From positions 615,177 through 679,176 of the forward strand of contig NZ_LMHW01000010.1 in NCBI RefSeq assembly GCF_001428525.1: a stretch of 64,000 nt of DNA, in the 5' to 3' direction. The position numbers were made by a program, and so were the translations under genes. Positions within the stretch are counted from its first letter, which is position 1, and every line of letters begins with the position of its first letter. The DNA is from Flavobacterium sp. Root186 (GTDB lineage: Bacteria; Bacteroidota; Bacteroidia; Flavobacteriales; Flavobacteriaceae). Of this stretch, positions 1 to 8,081 are shown in pieces. Under the pieces are notes generated by a model. That model made no database searches, was not told the DNA's origin, and saw only the letters and a list, made by a program, of their open reading frames with translations.

Positions 1-17
1 CTCCGGGTTAAAAAAAA

Positions 18-45
18 AGCTATCTCGATAAAGATAGCTTTTTTT
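18..45 (-). terminator. Rho-independent terminator of purB
   Basis: An 8-bp perfect stem (AGCTATCT at 18-25 with AGATAGCT at 32-39) has a 6-nt loop. It is flanked by an A-run on one side and a T-run on the other, so it can work in both directions. It lies just past the purB stop codon. Confidence 0.85.
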
Positions 46-67
46 GACAAAATATTTTAGGTTTTCT

Positions 68-1414
68 TCAGATTCCTGTGTAATTGCTGGGAGTTATCTG
101 CATTAATTCGGTTCTAACGGCATCAGAAACTTCTAAAGTTGCAATAAAATTGTGAATTGCATTTTTATCAATAGCTTCATTAGTTCTTGTTAAACCTTTT
201 AGTGCTTCGTACGGATTTGGATAAGCTTCACGACGCAGAATAGTTTGAATTGCCTCGGCAACAACTGCCCAGTTTTTCTCTAAATCTTCAGCAAATTTAC
301 TTTCGTTCAATAATAATTTGTTCAAACCTTTTAGAGTTGCTTCAAAAGCAATAATGGTATGTCCAATTGGCACACCAACATTTCTTAAAACGGTGCTGTC
401 TGTTAAATCACGCTGTAATCTTGAAATAGGAAGTTTAGCTGCTAAATGCTCAAAAATAGCATTGGCGATTCCTAAATTTCCTTCTGAGTTTTCAAAATCA
501 ATTGGGTTTACTTTATGCGGCATTGCCGATGAACCAATTTCTCCCGCTTTGATTTTTTGTTTAAAATAATCCATAGAAACATATGTCCAGATATCACGAT
601 CTAAATCGATAATGATATTATTGATTCTTTTTAAACCATCAAAAAACGCAGCAAAATGATCGTAATGTTCTATTTGAGTTGTTGGGAAAGAATGGTGTAA
701 ACCTAAATCTGTCTCAACAAATTTATTTCCGAATTGTTTCCAGTCAATTTGTGGATATGCTACATGGTGCGCATTGAAGTTTCCTGTTGCACCGCCAAAT
801 TTAGCTGCAAACGGAATGTTGAATAACAAGCGCATCTGCTCTTCTAAACGCTCAACAAATACCAGGATTTCTTTTCCTAAACGAGTAGGAGAAGCCGGCT
901 GCCCGTGCGTACGAGCCAGCATCGGGATATCTTTCCATTCAACACTTAATTCTTTTAATTTAGAAATTAAAGAAATTAGTGAAGGCATATAAACCTGCTC
1001 AAAAGCTTCTTTTGTAGAAAGCGGAATGGCAGTATTATTAATATCCTGAGATGTTAATCCGAAGTGAATGAACTCTTTGTATTGAGATAAACCTAATTTT
1101 TCAAAAGCATCTTTAATAAAGTATTCAACCGCTTTTACATCGTGGTTGGTTACTTTCTCTGTTTCTTTAATCCAAAGCGCATCTTCAGTAGAGAAATTTT
1201 TGTAGATATTTCTTAAGCTGTCAAATAAATTTGAATTTACACCAGAAAGCTGAGGTAAAGGTATTTCGCATAAAGCGATGAAATATTCAATTTCAACCAG
1301 TACACGGTATTTTATTAAAGCTTCTTCAGAAAAGAAAGGTGCTAAATTTTGAGTTTTATTTCTATATCTTCCATCAATTGGTGATATAGCATTCAATTCG
1401 TTTAGAGTAGTCAT
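68..1414 (-). CDS. purB: adenylosuccinate lyase
   Basis: This enzyme cleaves adenylosuccinate to AMP and SAICAR to AICAR, both with release of fumarate, in purine synthesis. The start MTTLNELNAISPIDGRYRNK is the classic PurB N-terminus. The fumarase/aspartase signature GSSAMPHKVNP is present, as are a TSQDINNTA segment and a THGQPASPT segment that contributes the catalytic histidine. The product is 448 residues, a normal family length. A longer in-frame start nine codons upstream exists, but the family alignment favours the ATG at 1414. A TATATTTG box (minus strand, 1439-1446) sits about 25 nt upstream and would give a leader of about 19 nt. The gene appears monocistronic, with its own terminator. 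Confidence 0.97.
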   Translation of the reverse strand: MTTLNELNAISPIDGRYRNKTQNLAPFFSEEALIKYRVLVEIEYFIALCEIPLPQLSGVNSNLFDSLRNIYKNFSTEDALWIKETEKVTNHDVKAVEYFIKDAFEKLGLSQYKEFIHFGLTSQDINNTAIPLSTKEAFEQVYMPSLISLISKLKELSVEWKDIPMLARTHGQPASPTRLGKEILVFVERLEEQMRLLFNIPFAAKFGGATGNFNAHHVAYPQIDWKQFGNKFVETDLGLHHSFPTTQIEHYDHFAAFFDGLKRINNIIIDLDRDIWTYVSMDYFKQKIKAGEIGSSAMPHKVNPIDFENSEGNLGIANAIFEHLAAKLPISRLQRDLTDSTVLRNVGVPIGHTIIAFEATLKGLNKLLLNESKFAEDLEKNWAVVAEAIQTILRREAYPNPYEALKGLTRTNEAIDKNAIHNFIATLEVSDAVRTELMQITPSNYTGI

Positions 1415-1503
1415 TGTTATGTTGTTTTTCGAAAGGTGCAAATATAGGTGATTGCTAAAACTTCTGAAAATTACTGAAGCTTTATTATGACCTAACTTTC
1501 AAT

Positions 1504-2199
1504 TTAAATAATGGTTTTGAAGATTTTATCCCAAAAAGTAAAATAAAATCCAAAATTATGAGATTGGTTTTTATGATGATCAGAATGAAATTTTGTCGTA
1601 GAAATCCATTTGGTGAAATGATTTTTATACCAAAATGCAGGAAAAATATTTTTTTCCAGATGTCCAAATATGCCGTACAACAAGTTTAAAAATAAATAAA
1701 TCGTAAGGCTGATATAATTGAGCTGAAAAATAGAGATCAAAATGAGCCATATAAAACCAAAGCCCAAAGTTTCTATAGGATGAAGCACAAACAAACTATA
1801 AACATTGGTTTCAATATGAGTGTGATGCAGTTTGTGAATAGGATGAAACCATTTTAGAGTATGCGCCAGATAATGAAAGCAAAACATAAAAAAGTCCATT
1901 AAAACAATCAGCAGTAAAGTGTCAAGAATAATAGCAACTAGATCATGATAAAAATCAATTTTAACGATTTGTAATTGATACAATTCAAAACCCAGAGCTG
2001 TAACAAATATATTGCAGATTAGGCAGGAAATAACCCATTTTCGATCTTTTGGATTCAAAACAGTATTTGCGGGTTCAATTAATTTTCCTATTAAAACAGC
2101 CAGCAATAAAAGACTTATATTTTCTAAAGAGAAAATAAGTAACTGTGTCATAAAATTGAATCGTGATAATTGCTGTAATACTATTTCAAGATCCATCAT
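1504..2199 (-). CDS. sterol desaturase / fatty acid hydroxylase family membrane protein
   Basis: The protein is predicted to be an integral-membrane di-iron oxygenase acting on a lipid. It has 231 residues, several hydrophobic helices, and the histidine clusters typical of the fatty acid hydroxylase superfamily: HYLAH, HKLHH and, near the C-terminus, HSDHH. The substrate cannot be read from the sequence; carotenoid, fatty acid or sterol-like lipids are possible. Its start overlaps the stop of the upstream sirtuin gene in an ATGA arrangement, which suggests translational coupling. A second ATG lies immediately inside the first, so the start is uncertain by one codon. Confidence 0.85.
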   Translation of the reverse strand: MMDLEIVLQQLSRFNFMTQLLIFSLENISLLLLAVLIGKLIEPANTVLNPKDRKWVISCLICNIFVTALGFELYQLQIVKIDFYHDLVAIILDTLLLIVLMDFFMFCFHYLAHTLKWFHPIHKLHHTHIETNVYSLFVLHPIETLGFGFIWLILISIFQLNYISLTIYLFLNLLYGIFGHLEKNIFPAFWYKNHFTKWISTTKFHSDHHKNQSHNFGFYFTFWDKIFKTII

Positions 2200-2894
2200 A
2201 AATTTTCTAATTCGAATAGTTTTATTTTCATTTCAGCAACGCCTCCGGTTGCTGTTTTGGTGATAACTTCTACTTTATTTCGAATATTTGGAATTGAAAT
2301 AGGTTTTGGATCAATATAAAAAACAGGCGTTGTAGCTGGAGCATAAGAAATTAAACCTGCTGCTGGGTAAACCTGTAATGAAGTCCCAATTACTGCAAAA
2401 TAATCTGCCGTTTCGGTTATATCAATTGCTTCTTCCAGTGCTGGAACTTCTTCGCCAAACCACACAATATGAGGTCGTAACTGATGTCCGTTTTCATCTA
2501 AATCTCCTGTAAGTAAATCCTCTGTCCAGTCTAAAATTAAATTTCGATTTCTGACACTTCTCACTTTTAATAATTCGCCGTGTAAATGCAAAACTTTGGT
2601 ATTTCCGGCACGTTCGTGTAAATCATCGACATTTTGAGTGATGATGTAAACATCAAAATCTTTTTCTAATTCTGCTAAAATTTGATGTCCTAAATTGGGC
2701 TGCACTTGCTTAAGCTGCTGGCGTCTTTTATTGTAAAAATCGAGAACCAATTCCTGATTTTTGTTCCATCCTTCGGGAGTTGCGACTTCCATAACGTCGT
2801 GACCTTCCCATAAACCATCGCTGTCACGAAATGTTTTAATACCACTTTCGGCACTAATTCCGGCTCCGGTTAAAACAACAAGTTTCTTTTTCAT
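2196..2894 (-). CDS. cobB: Sir2-family NAD-dependent protein deacylase lacking cysteines
   Basis: This sirtuin removes acyl groups from lysines using NAD+. It shows the NAD-binding GAGISAESGIKTFRD motif, the TQNVDDLHERAG motif and the catalytic histidine in HLHGELL. A YNKRR stretch corresponds to the Tyr and Arg that favour succinyl or malonyl lysines in SIRT5 and CobB. The 232-residue protein contains no cysteine at all, so the usual Cys4 zinc site is missing. The start MKKKLVVLTGAG was chosen by family alignment; an in-frame upstream extension looks non-coding. Its stop overlaps the start of the next gene, a hydroxylase family protein. Confidence 0.92.
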   Translation of the reverse strand: MKKKLVVLTGAGISAESGIKTFRDSDGLWEGHDVMEVATPEGWNKNQELVLDFYNKRRQQLKQVQPNLGHQILAELEKDFDVYIITQNVDDLHERAGNTKVLHLHGELLKVRSVRNRNLILDWTEDLLTGDLDENGHQLRPHIVWFGEEVPALEEAIDITETADYFAVIGTSLQVYPAAGLISYAPATTPVFYIDPKPISIPNIRNKVEVITKTATGGVAEMKIKLFELENL

Positions 2895-2944
2895 TCTAAA
2901 ATATATTAAAAGATAAAAATAGTAATTTATGCGAATTAAGAGTT

Positions 2945-3094
2945 GTGCTGTAGGCACTAAATATCGGTAGAGAATAAGAATGGAAACAAATTTAGCGTGC
3001 CGTAGGTTCGCAACAGAATGACTATTGCGAACCTACGGCACGCTAAATCAATTTAAACTCTTGTTTTCTACCGATATTTAGTGCTAACGGCACA
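2945..3094. repeat. nested inverted repeats (two perfect stems, one inside the other)
   Basis: The outer stem pairs 2954-2971 with 3067-3084 (18 bp perfect, core CACTAAATATCGGTAGA). The inner stem pairs 2991-3013 with 3025-3047 (23 bp perfect, core GTGCCGTAGGTTCGCAA) with an 11-nt loop. The outer flanks also carry a diverged copy of the inner TGCCGTAG word. The element fills most of the 316-bp gap between the divergent sirtuin and cysC genes. The rest of that gap holds a promoter at 3095-3123. Confidence 0.85.
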
Positions 3095-3123
3095 TTTGCA
3101 CGATTCTTTTTTTAATATTTTTG
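3095..3123 (+). promoter_or_regulatory. predicted Bacteroidota-type promoter of cysC
   Basis: TTTG at 3095-3098, a 17-nt spacer and TATTTTTG at 3116-3123 match the Flavobacterium consensus TTTG-N17-23-TAnnTTTG. Transcription would start near 3129, leaving a leader of about 80 nt before cysC. Confidence 0.6.
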
Positions 3124-3210
3124 AGAGAGAATAAAACCGTAATTATACTTATTGTTTTGACTTTGCAGATTATTTAGTTTTAATGCTGAAAAAAACAAAA
3201 GAAATTATAA

Positions 3211-3744
3211 ATGATTTTAATTCAGTTTACAGGATTATCGGGTTCAGGAAAAACGACATTAGCCCAAAATGTTCGGCATTTATTAATCGAGAACGGTTAC
3301 AAAGCAGAAATTGTTGACGGTGATATTTATAGAAAAACGATTTGTAAAGATTTAGGATTTTCTAAAGAAGACCGCTGCGAGAATGTGAGACGTCTTTTTA
3401 ATGTGGGACGAAATTTTGTTGCCGAAGATACCATCACTTTAATGTCAGTAATAAATCCTTATGAAAGTCTGCGAAATGAATTAAGAACGCATGAATTTGT
3501 ACGAACTGTTTTTTTAGATTGCTCGATAAATAATTTAATTAAAAGAGATCCGAAAGGTTTGTATAAGAAAGCTTTATTACCCGAAAACGACCTTAATCGA
3601 ATTAAAAATTTTACGGGAATAAGTGATGTTTTTGAAACTCCGGCAAAGGCAGATTTAGTCTTAAAAACCGATTTAGAAACGGTATCTTTTTCAACAAATA
3701 AACTTTACGACTTCATTATTGATAATTTAAGGAAAGAACTTTAA
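3211..3744 (+). CDS. cysC: adenylyl-sulfate kinase (APS kinase)
   Basis: The enzyme phosphorylates APS to PAPS, the sulfate donor for sulfotransferases. The 177-residue protein has the P-loop GLSGSGKTT (residues 8-16), the DGD segment and the downstream KDLGFSKEDRCENVRRLF region typical of CysC, and a KGLYKKA motif late in the chain. No sulfate adenylyltransferase (CysD/CysN) gene is nearby. Two genes follow on the same strand, an Asp/Asn hydroxylase-like protein and a sulfotransferase-like protein. This suggests that its PAPS feeds sulfation rather than sulfate reduction. That link is an inference from context. Confidence 0.9.
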   Translation: MILIQFTGLSGSGKTTLAQNVRHLLIENGYKAEIVDGDIYRKTICKDLGFSKEDRCENVRRLFNVGRNFVAEDTITLMSVINPYESLRNELRTHEFVRTVFLDCSINNLIKRDPKGLYKKALLPENDLNRIKNFTGISDVFETPAKADLVLKTDLETVSFSTNKLYDFIIDNLRKEL

Positions 3745-3788
3745 TTTAAAAAAATGAATTCCTGAATTTGTAAAATTTTGCTTATCTA

Positions 3789-3822
3789 TTTGGTAATTGG
3801 GTTGGTGTATTTTATATATTTA
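3789..3822 (+). promoter_or_regulatory. possible internal promoter before the hydroxylase-like gene
   Basis: TTTG at 3789-3792 is followed after 22 nt by TATATTTA at 3815-3822, one base off the -7 consensus. It lies between cysC and the next gene, whose start is at 3860. Confidence 0.4.
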
Positions 3823-3859
3823 CAGGACCAAAACAAATCTCAAATTTAACCCCAGGCTT

Positions 3860-4543
3860 ATGAATCCTTCGTCAAGCATACTTCCTATTACCTTTTCGAT
3901 TGAAAAACTGCAGCAAGAACTTACAATTTGCGAAAATGATTTATGGACACCTCATTTTAATACAAACCGGTATGAAGGAAACTGGACAAGTGTTTCTTTA
4001 CGATCACAATCGGGTTTGGTAAACGATATTACCTCTTTTTCAAATAAGGAATATAAAAATACGCCGCTGTTGGACCGCTGTCATTATTTTAAAGAAATAA
4101 TGGATTGGTTTCAATGTGAAAAAGAAGCGGTACGATTACTGCGATTAGGGCCAGACAGCGAAATCAAAGAACATGTGGACAATGATACTTCTTATGAAGA
4201 TGGATTTTTTAGAATTCATGTTCCTATCATAACAAACTCAGAAGTCTTTTTTTATGTAGATAAAAAACTTGTTCCAATGAAAATGGGAGAGTGCTGGTAT
4301 GCTAATTTCCAGCTTCCGCATAGTGTTGAAAACAAGAGCGCCGAACCGCGAATTCATCTCACACTTGATTGCATACGAAACGATTGGTCTGATAAATTAT
4401 TTGCCGAAATGGGTTTTGATATTCATGCTTCTTCAAATAAAAATGAATATTCTGATGAGGTAAAACAGCAGATTATTGCGGAGCTTTCGCGGAATCCATC
4501 AGAAATGACAGCAAAAATTATCGCAGATCTTCAGTCAAAATAA
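3860..4543 (+). CDS. aspartyl/asparaginyl beta-hydroxylase-like 2-oxoglutarate dioxygenase
   Basis: The 227-residue protein resembles the Asp/Asn beta-hydroxylase domain, a non-haem Fe(II)/2-oxoglutarate enzyme. The visible metal set is H105-x-D107 (EHVDND) plus H154 in QLPHSVEN. R164 in EPRIHLTLD is the likely 2-oxoglutarate anchor. The ATG at 3860 (MNPSSSILP) was chosen because the 21 upstream codons overlap a probable promoter. It sits 116 bp after cysC and 12 bp before a sulfotransferase-like gene. Members of this family are known to act on proteins, amino acids and small metabolites, so the substrate here is open. Confidence 0.8.
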   Translation: MNPSSSILPITFSIEKLQQELTICENDLWTPHFNTNRYEGNWTSVSLRSQSGLVNDITSFSNKEYKNTPLLDRCHYFKEIMDWFQCEKEAVRLLRLGPDSEIKEHVDNDTSYEDGFFRIHVPIITNSEVFFYVDKKLVPMKMGECWYANFQLPHSVENKSAEPRIHLTLDCIRNDWSDKLFAEMGFDIHASSNKNEYSDEVKQQIIAELSRNPSEMTAKIIADLQSK

Positions 4544-4555
4544 AATAAATCACCA

Positions 4556-5524
4556 ATGGAAAACATACATCATTCTCTTTTTAACTGGATTCCTTATAAG
4601 TTACTTGAAAAAAATAATGAAATCTATTTTGAATGGATTTATCTGGGAGATTTAAAATATGCTGATCCTTTTTTTGATGAAACAATCTTAAAATGCAGAA
4701 GCCACGAATACAATTCAAAGTCGTTTAAAGTAATAAGTACTCCTGAAAATCTTATAGAATGGTCTGAAGAAATAGTTTCGGTCGATTTAAAATCTTTGGT
4801 ATTTCACGTTTCAAGATGCGGTTCTACAATGCTGAGCCAGTCTTTAGCCGCTTCAGCAGAAAACATTATGATTTCTGAAGCACCAATTGTTGATGAAATT
4901 TTACGCAGTAATTTGTTTGGTTTAGACAAAAAGACGGCACTTTTAAAAGCAGTTATTAAATTATTAGGACAAAAGAGATTTCCGGATCAAAACAATTTAA
5001 TCTTAAAACTGGATGCCTGGCATATTTTTGATGCGGGTTATTTAAGAAGCATTTTTGCTGAAATACCTTTTGCACTTCTTTATAGAAACCCAACAGAAGT
5101 TTTGAAATCACATCAAAAAAAGATGGGAATGCATATGGTTCCGAATTTGCTGCCGCCGAGTGTTTTTGGAATTACGGCTCAGGAAATAAATAAAATAAGT
5201 TTTCAGCAATATGGGGCTTTGGTTTTAGAGAAATATTTTGAAGGCTTTTTGGCTTTTTACGAAACAGATCAGAATGTTACGGCTCTTTATTATAATGACG
5301 GAATGAAACAGGTTGTAGAAAAATTTATTTCGTTTATTAATGTTAATTATACCTATGCAGAACTTGATAAAATGTTTGAGCGTCTAAATGCCCATTCTAA
5401 AAACGAAAATGAAGTTTTTAATGGTGATTCTTTTAAAGAAGAAGAATTAGAAATTAATTTTACAAAGCTTAACCTGCTGCACGAAAAATTAAACAACACA
5501 TTTCTGGAACATCAGGAAAGCTAA
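4556..5524 (+). CDS. sulfotransferase-like protein
   Basis: The 322-residue soluble protein is predicted to transfer sulfate from PAPS. HVSRCGSTMLSQSL (around residues 84-96) matches the 5'-phosphosulfate loop. LLYRNPTEVLKSHQKK (around 174-189, with R177 and S185) matches the 3'-phosphate binding segment. The N-terminal 75 residues and C-terminal 90 residues are not recognisable. It follows the dioxygenase by 12 bp, so the two are almost surely co-transcribed. The acceptor is unknown. Some members of this fold bind nucleotides other than PAPS, so activity needs proof; the adjacent APS kinase supports true sulfotransfer. Confidence 0.75.
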   Translation: MENIHHSLFNWIPYKLLEKNNEIYFEWIYLGDLKYADPFFDETILKCRSHEYNSKSFKVISTPENLIEWSEEIVSVDLKSLVFHVSRCGSTMLSQSLAASAENIMISEAPIVDEILRSNLFGLDKKTALLKAVIKLLGQKRFPDQNNLILKLDAWHIFDAGYLRSIFAEIPFALLYRNPTEVLKSHQKKMGMHMVPNLLPPSVFGITAQEINKISFQQYGALVLEKYFEGFLAFYETDQNVTALYYNDGMKQVVEKFISFINVNYTYAELDKMFERLNAHSKNENEVFNGDSFKEEELEINFTKLNLLHEKLNNTFLEHQES

Positions 5525-5584
5525 AATACAGATGAATTTTCTTTCTGTTGATTTATATGTATTTTTGCGCCAAATACAAACAAA

Positions 5585-6247
5585 ATGATTGATTTAGATT
5601 ACCTGGCATTTCTCGAAAATATATTGACAGACAACCGAAAAGAGAAATTTTTAAAAGTATTACAAAACCGAACCAAACATTTTACCATTGCGGTCGAAGA
5701 TGTTTTTCAAATGCATAACACGAGTGCAGTAATGCGCAGTTGTGAAGTTTTTGGAATTCAGGAACTAAATGTTATCGAACAGCGTTACGGAAAACGAATC
5801 GATAAAGAAATTGCAATGGGTGCTCAAAAATGGGTTGATATTAATAAATTTGATTCGGTTACAAACTGTCTTTCTACTTTAAAAAATCAGGGTTACCAAA
5901 TCATTGCTACAACTCCTCACGAAAATGATTGTCTGCTTGACGATTTTGATATTTCAAAACCAAGTGCTTTATTTTTTGGAACTGAAAGGGACGGATTGTC
6001 TGAAGAAATTCTGCAAAAAGCCGACGGTTTTCTTAAAATTCCAATGGTGGGTTTTACAGAGAGTTTAAATATTTCTGTTTCTGCTGCAATCATCATTCAA
6101 AATCTTACTAACAGACTAAGAAACTCAGATATTGACTGGCATTTATCTGATGAAGAAATAGTAGAAAAACGATTGGCGTGGGCTAAAAATTCAATTAAAG
6201 ATATTAAGAGAATCGAAGCGCGTTATTTCCAGGAAAATCCGAGATAA
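5585..6247 (+). CDS. trmH: TrmH-type (SpoU) tRNA 2'-O-methyltransferase
   Basis: This SAM-dependent enzyme is predicted to methylate the 2'-OH of G18 in tRNA. All three SPOUT motifs are visible in 220 residues: NTSAVMRSCEVFG (motif 1, with the catalytic Arg), FFGTERDGLS (motif 2) and IPMVGFTESLNISVSAA (motif 3, the knot). The conserved C-terminal helix rich in Lys, Arg and Trp is also present. A TATTTTTG -7 box at 5560-5567 gives it a likely promoter of its own, separate from the sulfotransferase cluster upstream. Confidence 0.88.
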   Translation: MIDLDYLAFLENILTDNRKEKFLKVLQNRTKHFTIAVEDVFQMHNTSAVMRSCEVFGIQELNVIEQRYGKRIDKEIAMGAQKWVDINKFDSVTNCLSTLKNQGYQIIATTPHENDCLLDDFDISKPSALFFGTERDGLSEEILQKADGFLKIPMVGFTESLNISVSAAIIIQNLTNRLRNSDIDWHLSDEEIVEKRLAWAKNSIKDIKRIEARYFQENPR

Positions 6248-6251
6248 AAGT

Positions 6252-6310
6252 TTTTTGCCACGAATTACACGAATTAATTATTTAAAAATTCGTGTAATTC
6301 GCGGCAAAAA
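6252..6310. repeat. GCCACGAATT word-doublet hairpin
   Basis: Arms 6252-6275 and 6287-6310 pair over 24 bp with one mismatch. Each arm contains the word ACGAATT twice. The T-run and A-run at the ends would also make it a bidirectional terminator between the convergent trmH and lipoprotein genes. Confidence 0.85.
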
Positions 6311-6315
6311 TAAAA

Positions 6316-6351
6316 ACTTAGTATCTCAGCAACTTAGCGCCTTAGCATCTT
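6316..6351 (+). repeat. 36-nt CTTAG element, copy A
   Basis: A 36-nt stretch of four imperfect 9-nt words of the CTTAGnAnC type. It starts 5 nt after the hairpin at 6252-6310. Its 3' end is 6 bp from the stop codon of the minus-strand lipoprotein gene. Other copies are at 8046-8081, 17064-17099 and 61045-61080. Confidence 0.75.
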
Positions 6352-6357
6352 AAAAAA

Positions 6358-7260
6358 TCATCTTCCAAAAGAATCATAATTATCTTCGGCGTATTTTTCA
6401 AAACGTTTTAATAATACAATATTCTCTTTTTCTACAGCTGTTAATTGATTGTCAACACTAGTCGAAACCGGAATATACCATTCGACATCATCAAAAAACT
6501 GACGTACTGTTTTCGTTTTAAAAGAAAGTCCGTGTCTGGCAAAAATGGTATTTCTAAGAATTTCTAAATCTATCTTTTTTAAGTTTTTAACATCAGATTC
6601 TTTTAATTTCTGTGTCGAAGAATTGATCTTCAAAATGCTTTCAGAAGCCATTCTGTATACATTTTCAAAATACGTTTCGGTTTTTGTAGTGTCTTTTGTT
6701 TCTTCACCTTCATTCTCTTCTTCATAAGTTACTTCCTCTTCTTTTGGATTTTCATAATCAACATACATATCGTTATCCGGAAGCATTACTGTAGGGTCGT
6801 ATTTAAACTGTTTTTTAGTTAGTTTAAATTTTCTTTTGCGGACTTCCTTTTTAGGATTATTTGCTGTCCATGTTCCTTTTAAAAGTGTATCATTTTGTAT
6901 TTCGAAAGTAAAAACACCATCGTTTTTATCATCGCCTGGTTCTTTCAGTATAAAAGAAATAGTATTTCCTGTTCTTTTCATTGTACCTGCAAGCGGTCTG
7001 TTATTACCTGCAACGATACTTTGTCCTGTAACTTCTGTTTCGGTAATTTTTTTGATAACAATATTGATCTTATTACTATATCTTTCTTTTTCGGGCTGGG
7101 TTGTATCACGTTCTGCAACAACAAAATCGCCGACCCATGAACCGTATAAATCAGTTCGGATTTCTTCGGGCATTTTGTTGTCACTGATTTGTGATTGTTT
7201 TTCTTTAGAATTACAGGAAAAAAGTAAGGCGGCTAAAAATAAATAAAGAAGGTTTTTCAT
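6358..7260 (-). CDS. lipoprotein with a C-terminal YARHG domain
   Basis: A signal peptide ends in a lipobox (LLFSC, Cys at about 16), so the protein is probably anchored in the cell envelope. Residues 35-150 look like a beta-rich domain. An acidic low-complexity linker follows (EEEVTYEEENEGEETKD). The C-terminal 70 residues fit a YARHG domain: LRNTIFARHGLSFKTK, then WYIP and a final helix. YARHG domains occur in extracellular bacterial proteins and have no settled function. The gene overlaps the upstream DUF2306 gene by an ATGA junction, so the two are co-transcribed. Confidence 0.75.
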   Translation of the reverse strand: MKNLLYLFLAALLFSCNSKEKQSQISDNKMPEEIRTDLYGSWVGDFVVAERDTTQPEKERYSNKINIVIKKITETEVTGQSIVAGNNRPLAGTMKRTGNTISFILKEPGDDKNDGVFTFEIQNDTLLKGTWTANNPKKEVRKRKFKLTKKQFKYDPTVMLPDNDMYVDYENPKEEEVTYEEENEGEETKDTTKTETYFENVYRMASESILKINSSTQKLKESDVKNLKKIDLEILRNTIFARHGLSFKTKTVRQFFDDVEWYIPVSTSVDNQLTAVEKENIVLLKRFEKYAEDNYDSFGR

Positions 7261-7892
7261 TTTTTTGATTGATGATAAAGATAATATTCGATGATTAATA
7301 AATTCGGAATCCAGCCTAACCAGGCTATAATTTGATATAAATCCATTGGCGCAGGGTGAAACAAATATACAAGAATAACCTTCCAGAAACGTAAGGTAAC
7401 GGCGGAAAATGTTAAAGCAAAACTCCGAAGCATAAATGCCTTGTGCTGTACGATTTTTTTGTTTTTAATGAACAGAAAACCTTTTAAAGTAAAGTAAAAC
7501 CACAGAATGGATAAAGTGACAAAAGATATTTTAGAATAAAATCCGCCATTTGCAAAAAAGCCAATAAATAATCCCGAAGGCGCACTTAAAAACAGAATTA
7601 CAAAAACATATAACTTTCCGAGATTTCGGTGCAGAACAGGATATTTCTTTAAAAGAGCATTGTTAAACTGGAGAAATCCCGAAAGCAAAACAAAAATCGC
7701 CGAATAGACATGAATGTAAAAAAAGGTAATGTAATAGGGAATTTCAGAAACTTCCGTTTGTTTGATTTGAAGAAAAGCAGCATCATTTTTTAGCGGAATG
7801 TACTGTAAGGTTAGCTTCAGCATTAAAATAAAGAAATAACTAAAACAAACTGCCCAAATTAATAATAACGAAAACTGAATCTTCTTTCTCAA
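7257..7892 (-). CDS. DUF2306-type membrane protein
   Basis: The 211-residue protein has about six hydrophobic helices and the conserved histidine contexts of this family (LHRNLGKLYVF and VQHKAFMLRSFAL). The function is unknown; haem or quinone binding is sometimes guessed from the histidines, but nothing here proves it. The start codon is TTG at 7890-7892, since no in-frame ATG occurs before the upstream stop codon. A terminator-like hairpin (7931-7961) separates it from the PepSY gene upstream. Its 3' end overlaps the YARHG lipoprotein gene. Confidence 0.7.
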   Translation of the reverse strand: MRKKIQFSLLLIWAVCFSYFFILMLKLTLQYIPLKNDAAFLQIKQTEVSEIPYYITFFYIHVYSAIFVLLSGFLQFNNALLKKYPVLHRNLGKLYVFVILFLSAPSGLFIGFFANGGFYSKISFVTLSILWFYFTLKGFLFIKNKKIVQHKAFMLRSFALTFSAVTLRFWKVILVYLFHPAPMDLYQIIAWLGWIPNLLIIEYYLYHQSKK

Positions 7893-7930
7893 TTCTTTCT
7901 TGTAAAAGGTTTATTAGTCACCAAATATAA

Positions 7931-7961
7931 AAAATCCCCAGCCACTTTTGGTAATTGGGGA
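7931..7961 (-). terminator. probable terminator downstream of the PepSY gene
   Basis: On the minus strand a TCCCCA/TGGGGA stem (7956-7961 with 7935-7940) is followed by a T-run. It separates the metal-uptake module from the DUF2306 gene. Confidence 0.6.
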
Positions 7962-7969
7962 AATTTTCT

Positions 7970-8038
7970 GCCACGAATTACGCGAATTTTCACGAATTAA
8001 TTGATTTGAAATTTGTGAAAATTCGTGTAATTCGTGGC
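7970..8038. repeat. GCCACGAATT word-doublet hairpin
   Basis: Arms 7970-7998 and 8010-8038 pair at 27 of 29 positions. Each arm has three copies of a CGAATT-type word. As at 6252-6310, a CTTAG element follows immediately on the same strand. Confidence 0.85.
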
Positions 8039-8045
8039 GAAAAAA

Positions 8046-8081
8046 TATTAGTATCTTGGAATCTTAGAGCCTTAGAACCTT
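8046..8081 (+). repeat. 36-nt CTTAG element, copy B
   Basis: Same 36-nt pattern as copies A, C and D, with a few substitutions. Its 3' end touches the stop codon of the minus-strand PepSY gene at 8082. Confidence 0.7.

Noticed and set aside
6836..7246. 136-residue plus-strand open frame opposite the YARHG lipoprotein gene
   Set aside because: It lies entirely antisense to a gene with a lipobox and a known domain, and looks like low-complexity Ser/Phe/Leu shadow coding.
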